From NCBI RefSeq assembly GCF_016808095.1, contig NC_068976.1:30250371-30314370 (forward strand): 64,000 nucleotides of DNA. The letters run 5' to 3'. The notes beneath the pieces are model-generated. The model ran no database searches. It was not told the origin of the DNA and saw nothing but the letters and a program-made list of their open reading frames with translations. The translations under genes and the position numbers were made by a program. The stretch is from Vigna angularis (taxonomy: Eukaryota > Streptophyta > Magnoliopsida > Fabales > Fabaceae). Of this stretch, positions 59,765 to 64,000 are shown piece after piece (within the stretch, counting starts at the first letter, position 1; every line of letters begins with the position of its first letter).

Positions 59765-61096
59765 TTTTGATAAAATCATAGAAATGAAAGGAGTAGAAGT
59801 TAAACTATGAGCGTGTTCACTACAAAAATACATGGAATTACCGACGGAACTTTACCGACGAAATCATTTCCGTCGGTAAACGATGTATTACCAACGGATT
59901 TTATCGACGGATGAAGAAAAGTGATTACCGATGGATTTTGATCCTCGGTAATTACCGACGGCCAAAATCCGTCGGTAAAGCCTTCGGTAATTACCGACGA
60001 CCAAAAGAGCGGCAAAATTCCCGCCCATTTCTCCTCTCTCACTGTGCGAAGAAGACTACGTTTTAAGAGCATTTTTCACCTTCTCTACAACCATTTTTCA
60101 CTCTTGTGCAACCATCTTCCCTTAGTGTCACTGCTACCGTTGGAGGGCACCATTGTTGCCGTTGGAGAGCCACCACTGAGCGCCACCGCTGTCGTTGGAG
60201 CGTCACCACTGCCATAGGAGAACTCTACCATTGTCGTGGGAGAACCACGCGGAACGTCACCGCTGCTGTGGGAGAGCGCCACCGCTGTCGTTGGAGAGCG
60301 CCACTGTTGCCTTTGGAGAGCGCCACTGCTGTCGTTGGAAAGAGTCACCGCTGCCATGGGAGAGCGCCACTAGGAGAACGTCACTGCTGCCATGGATGCT
60401 CAAAAAATAATTTAGGAATTTTCCAAATTTTAGGGTTTCTAAAACAATTGGACAACCTAAGTTTAGTCTTTGATTTTGGTTTTGGAATGAATTGGATTGT
60501 TGTTTTGGTTTAGGAATGAAGAAATTTTGATAAAAAAAATAAAATTTGAGGAAACAGACGAAGGGGAAATAGGAAGAAGATAAACCAGATCGAGATATTT
60601 ACCGACGGACTTACCGACGGATTTTTTGCCATTACCGACGGATTTATCCTTCGGTAATTACCGACGGCCATAAAAAGCCGTCGGTAAAGGTTACCGACAA
60701 CGTTATTACCGACGGAATTAGGTCCGTCGGTAATCCGTCAAAAAAATACCATTATCGACGGATTTTTGACGTTTCCGACGGATTTTGACCGTCGGTAATA
60801 AATGTTTTTTTTGTAGTGGTTGGAAACAAATTTATTAAGTTTAAATTTCAATTTGAAATTCAGTGTGTTTTGTTTTTCTTAATTTCACTTCTACAACAAA
60901 TAAGAAATCAGAATAACAACATCATGTTTACAATTTTGATAAAATCATAGAAATGAAAGGAGTATAATTTAAACTATGAGCTTGATGGTAATAAATTTAT
61001 TAAGCTTAAATTCCAATTTGAAATTTAGTGCGTTTTGTTTTTCTTAATTTCACTTATGCAACAAATGATAAATCAGAATGACAACATCATGTTTAT
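59765..61096. repeat. Tandem duplication of about 165 bp, first copy split by a CACTA element
   Basis: Copy A is 59765-59817 plus 60819-60933. Copy B is 60934-61096. Shared phrases include TTTTGATAAAATCATAGAAA, GTTTTTCTTAATTTCACTT and AACAACATCATGTTTA. Copy B provides the empty-site version of the CACTA insertion point. Confidence 0.85.
59818..60818. mobile_element. Non-autonomous CACTA element (1001 bp) with perfect 3-bp duplication
   Basis: It begins CACTACAAAAATACATGG and ends TTTTTTTTGTAGTG. GTT flanks both sides (59815-59817, 60819-60821), the 3-bp duplication typical of CACTA. Both ends are packed with TTACCGACGGA or its reverse, more than a dozen copies, a classic subterminal repeat. 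The middle (60100-60400) is a GC-rich degenerate repeat of GAGAGCGCCACCGCTGTCGT-like units that leaves several frames open without a recognisable protein. Confidence 0.92.
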
Positions 61097-62144
61097 ATTG
61101 ATCAAACAAGTTGGAAATGTGAATTGTTTAAAATAAACTTACATGATGTGATTTACATTGGAAAGTAATTTTCTGGTCCAACTAAAAGCTAACAGGTTCA
61201 TTATGACTAGTTTACTAATTTCTGGTTGATTTTTAATTAGTTGGCATATCAATGCAATTCTTCTTCGAAAGTACTCAATATTCTGCAATCTGGTAAAATG
61301 TAGAAGATGTGTAATTTGTTAGAATATTTTTGTTCTTTTTACAAAAATAAAATGAAAATATGCTTATTAATATGAAACATTCGAAAGGGAACGAGTGGTG
61401 GTCTATTTTCTGAACAAGGGGACATAGTTAACAACAACAATTTGCTCTGTTCGTAACTTTCTTCAATAGAATGTTTTTAGAATTATTTTTAAGAGTTCAC
61501 TTCAGAAATTCATTTTCTGGACAATGACTTACCCCTCCCGGAATCCCCTTTCCACATAATGGTTTTTCTCTTTTGAAAAATATTTTTTGACAACTTAATA
61601 GTCAAAATATCAAATTTCCCTGGAGATAAACTACTAATTCTAAAATTTAAAAACAAAATTTAATAAAATTCAGAAGGGAAAAAATATAACACAACTCTCC
61701 AATAAAAAATCAACATCATCAATTATTTTGTTATTAAAGTGGAAATCAAATTAACGAACAAAGCAAGAGCAACAAATTGCGGGGTTGTTGTATGTGGGTG
61801 AGAGAGAGTATGAAGATGAGGGAGAAACAAATTGGATAAGTGAGGAAGGTAGATTAGGGTTAGGCGAATCTTTCTGATTTTTTAGTTGGGGTTACCGTAG
61901 GAATGACAGAGAAAATATTGGAATGAGAGAGATGAAAGAGAAATGATTGAGAGGAATGAGGGAGGTGAGTAAGGATTAGGGGGTTTCCTATTTTTTTTTT
62001 AGTTTTGAGAATGAAAATTATTCAAATACCCTTGATCTTAAAACTTAAAATCCATACTATATGAGGGTATTTTTGTCTACTAAAACCCGACATACATTAC
62101 TAAAATGTACTAACTGAAAAAAGAACGTACGCAATTTAACAAAC

Positions 62145-62150
<6 letters not shown>

Positions 62151-62211
<61 letters not shown>
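62151..62211. repeat. (AT)n microsatellite
   Basis: About 30 uninterrupted AT units, the longest in the window. Confidence 0.95.
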
Positions 62212-62213
<2 letters not shown>

Positions 62214-63451
62214 CCACTAAATCTCCACAAACACGTGAGTATGCCTGGATATGCATGTCCATCTGCAAATAAAGTGATAAAAACAAAAAAAAAATGTGGA
62301 CATGGATGAAGTTAATTATTGTGGAGCCAGAAAGCTATTAGATCTAGGAATTCTTTTTTATAAATTTGATTATTCTTTTAAACCATGGTGAAGCATGTAT
62401 AATTGGGAAAATAATTAGACGTAGACACAAAAGAATGATTTGTTGGCATGAACAGAAGTTGAATCGAGTTCATGTGAGAGAAACAATGAAATGAATTAAT
62501 GGTGAATATATACTAAAGGCATATGGAGATAGGAAAATGACCCTACAATCACCATGTGACACCACTCAACCTTGTTTCTTCTCCGTGTTGTGCTGTCACA
62601 CCATTCATACACATACTTCTCCAACTAGCTTTTGGAAAGCGATTCCTCAAGTCCATGCAAATGTGGATGCTTCCTGCTTATGCACTTCGTGTTTCTGATT
62701 TCATCATGTACAAAAATAAACGTGACTTTGTGTGACGTGTGTAACTATCCACTTTTGAGATTCTCTCAAATATATTCTTATTTTAATAAATTTTAACTTA
62801 AATTCAATTCTCGATTATTTAACTGCTTGATTGGTTAAATGGTGGATTTAGAAATTAAATTTGATAGTCAAATAATCATCAATTTAATAGTGCTAAAAGA
62901 AGTTGGATGATTTCTTTTACTGTATATATTTTCATTCACATGTACTATATTACAATCGGATATTTGTGTAGAATGTTTCCAGTCGAAGATGTTTAACAAA
63001 ATAAGTGACGTGTAAGAAAAGACATATTATATATTATTTGTAATAAATAATTAAACATTTTTATATAATAAATAATTGAGCATTTGAAAGTAAATGCATA
63101 GAAATTATTCAAATATAAATGCTAAATACGTATTATTTGATTTGAACTTAATATTATATAATAAGAAGAAAGAATATTTGAGAATTTTTAATAAATTAAG
63201 ATGAATTAACTGAGCTGGGTCGTCTTGGGACGAAGCCAAAACAGGTCGACATAAGACAAAAATCAAGACATAAGATAAAGTCGTTTTAAATGAAAATTTG
63301 AAATAAACTCTCTTAAATTGAGGATTAAAATGGGATGAGTCAAGCTAAAGGTTAAGAGTGACCAAAAATCGAGATGGTTGAGGGCTGAGACAAGCCAAAA
63401 TTCGAGATGGGTTGAAGTTTGAGATAGATCAAAAATTAAGATGGATTGAAG
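62212..63451. other. AT-rich spacer
   Basis: No gene recognised. A part at 63200-63450 repeats words such as AAAAATCGAGATGG, GGTTGAGAC and AAGATGGATTGAAGG, resembling a decayed simple repeat like that at 18920-19520. Confidence 0.5.
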
Positions 63452-63459
63452 GTTGAGAC

Positions 63460-63907
63460 TAGAGCTGTCAAAACGGGTCACCCGGCCCACCACGGGTTGG
63501 TCACTTAGTGAGTCAACCCAACCCGGCTCACCAACTCACTTAATTACAATTTTTTTTTAAATAAAAAATTTACAAACTTCTATAATACAAATTTAAACAA
63601 ATTTCAGTCCTAAATTTCACTTCCAACATGGGTGTTTAATTAATTTTGAAAATAAGGAACTTAAATAATTTTTTCAAGCAAAAAAATAATAAATATTTTT
63701 TTATAAAATTAAAATTAAATTTTAATAAAATAAAATTAGGTAGGTGGGTTGGTGGGCCAACCCGGCCCACCACGGGTTCAACCCGCATGAGCCGGGTTGA
63801 AATCTGACCCGCATAAAAAAAAAATACAATTTTTTCTAACCCAACCCGGCTCAAACCCGTAGTGGGCCGGGTTGGCTCGCGGGTTATGACCCATTTTGAT
63901 AGCTCTA
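63460..63907. mobile_element. Non-autonomous hAT-type element (448 bp)
   Basis: The ends TAGAGCTGTCAAAACGGGTC and, reversed, TAGAGCTATCAAAATGGGTC form a 20-bp inverted repeat with two mismatches. An exact 8-bp duplication, GTTGAGAC, flanks it (63452-63459 and 63908-63915). The interior has CCCACCACGGGTT-type words in both orientations near the ends and is AT-rich in the middle. No transposase. It is the same family as 16640-17504. Confidence 0.92.
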
Positions 63908-63933
63908 GTTGAGACAAACCAAAAATCAAGGGA

Positions 63934-64000
63934 AGTTGCTCCCTCCACCACCCCAAGTGCTCCTTGCACCTCCCCAAAACAATTTTAATTACAAAACTAC
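63934..64000. mobile_element. End of another MULE-like element of the 47345-47911 family, cut by the window edge
   Basis: AGTTGCTCCCTCCACCACCC at 63934 matches the terminal inverted repeat of the Pack-MULE-like element. The rest lies beyond the window. Confidence 0.65.

Larger units (their letters stand above)
59184..62081. mobile_element. 2.9-kb element with long inverted arms, non-autonomous
   Basis: The left arm (59184 to about 59645) and right arm (about 61648-62081) are inverted copies. AGTAGACAAAAATACCC at 59184 reappears reversed at 62065-62081. Matching phrases continue through the CT-rich middle (CCAATATTTTCTCTGTCAT) to GTTGATTTTTTATT near 59580. By eye the arms agree at roughly 80 percent. 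The interior holds a tandem duplication and a younger CACTA insertion, and no transposase. Long inverted arms suggest a Mutator-like or foldback element; a flanking target duplication was not found. Confidence 0.65.

Noticed and set aside
60085..60513. Frames of 90-135 codons on both strands as histidine/arginine-rich proteins
   Set aside because: They arise from a GC-rich degenerate repeat inside a CACTA element.

Overview
The window is nuclear DNA of a flowering plant. Evidence: GT-AG introns, a 3.2 kb AT-rich intron, a nuclear gene for a mitochondrial ribosomal protein, plant-only gene families (MALE DISCOVERER/MRH1-type receptor pseudokinase, ETO1-like BTB-TPR protein) and many nested plant transposons (copia, Gypsy-type LTRs, TRIM, hAT, CACTA, MULE, Tourist-like). 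The repeat families, above all the short TRIM LTR at 6742-6862, suggest a legume, probably Phaseoleae (Vigna/Phaseolus-like). That assignment is inference from family resemblance.

Layout. 1-6862: nested retroelements. A minus-strand element with a 2.3 kb LTR (2727-5012) sits inside a copia element (5013-6598), and the copia 3' LTR is fused at the primer-binding site to the 3' half of a TRIM. 6863-20400: AT-rich DNA with a dead minus-strand copia fragment (8440-9450), an 865 bp hAT-type element with an 8 bp target-site duplication (16640-17504), a duplicated 220 bp segment and a quasi-periodic TTGACTCAA-type tract. 20416-39660 is the gene island: a nine-exon receptor-like pseudokinase gene (+), a truncated ETO1-like pseudogene (-), a mitochondrial bL12 gene (-), a 5'-only VPS26 pseudogene (+) and the intact four-exon ETO1-like gene (-) from which the pseudogene was copied. 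39660-64000: mobile DNA again. It holds a plus-strand relative of the first LTR (about 43400-45195), a nearly full-length but inactivated copia element (47321-52685) whose 5' LTR is split by a small Pack-MULE-like element carrying an aspartic-protease gene piece, a Tourist-like MITE, another LTR of the 2727-5012 type, three CACTA-type elements or remnants, a 2.9 kb element with inverted arms of about 430-460 bp, and a second hAT-type element with a perfect 8 bp duplication.

The genes do not form a pathway. The likely working genes are the receptor pseudokinase (cell-surface signalling), bL12m (mitochondrial translation) and the ETO1-like gene (CUL3 adaptor for ACC synthase turnover, hence ethylene control). 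The gene island records local segmental duplication followed by decay. Most remaining sequence is transposon, transposon relic or AT-rich spacer. I found no CRISPR array, rRNA gene or convincing tRNA gene. I do not see a clear new biological system. The least ordinary items are the copia/TRIM chimera, the protease-fragment MULE inside the copia LTR and the long-inverted-arm element.
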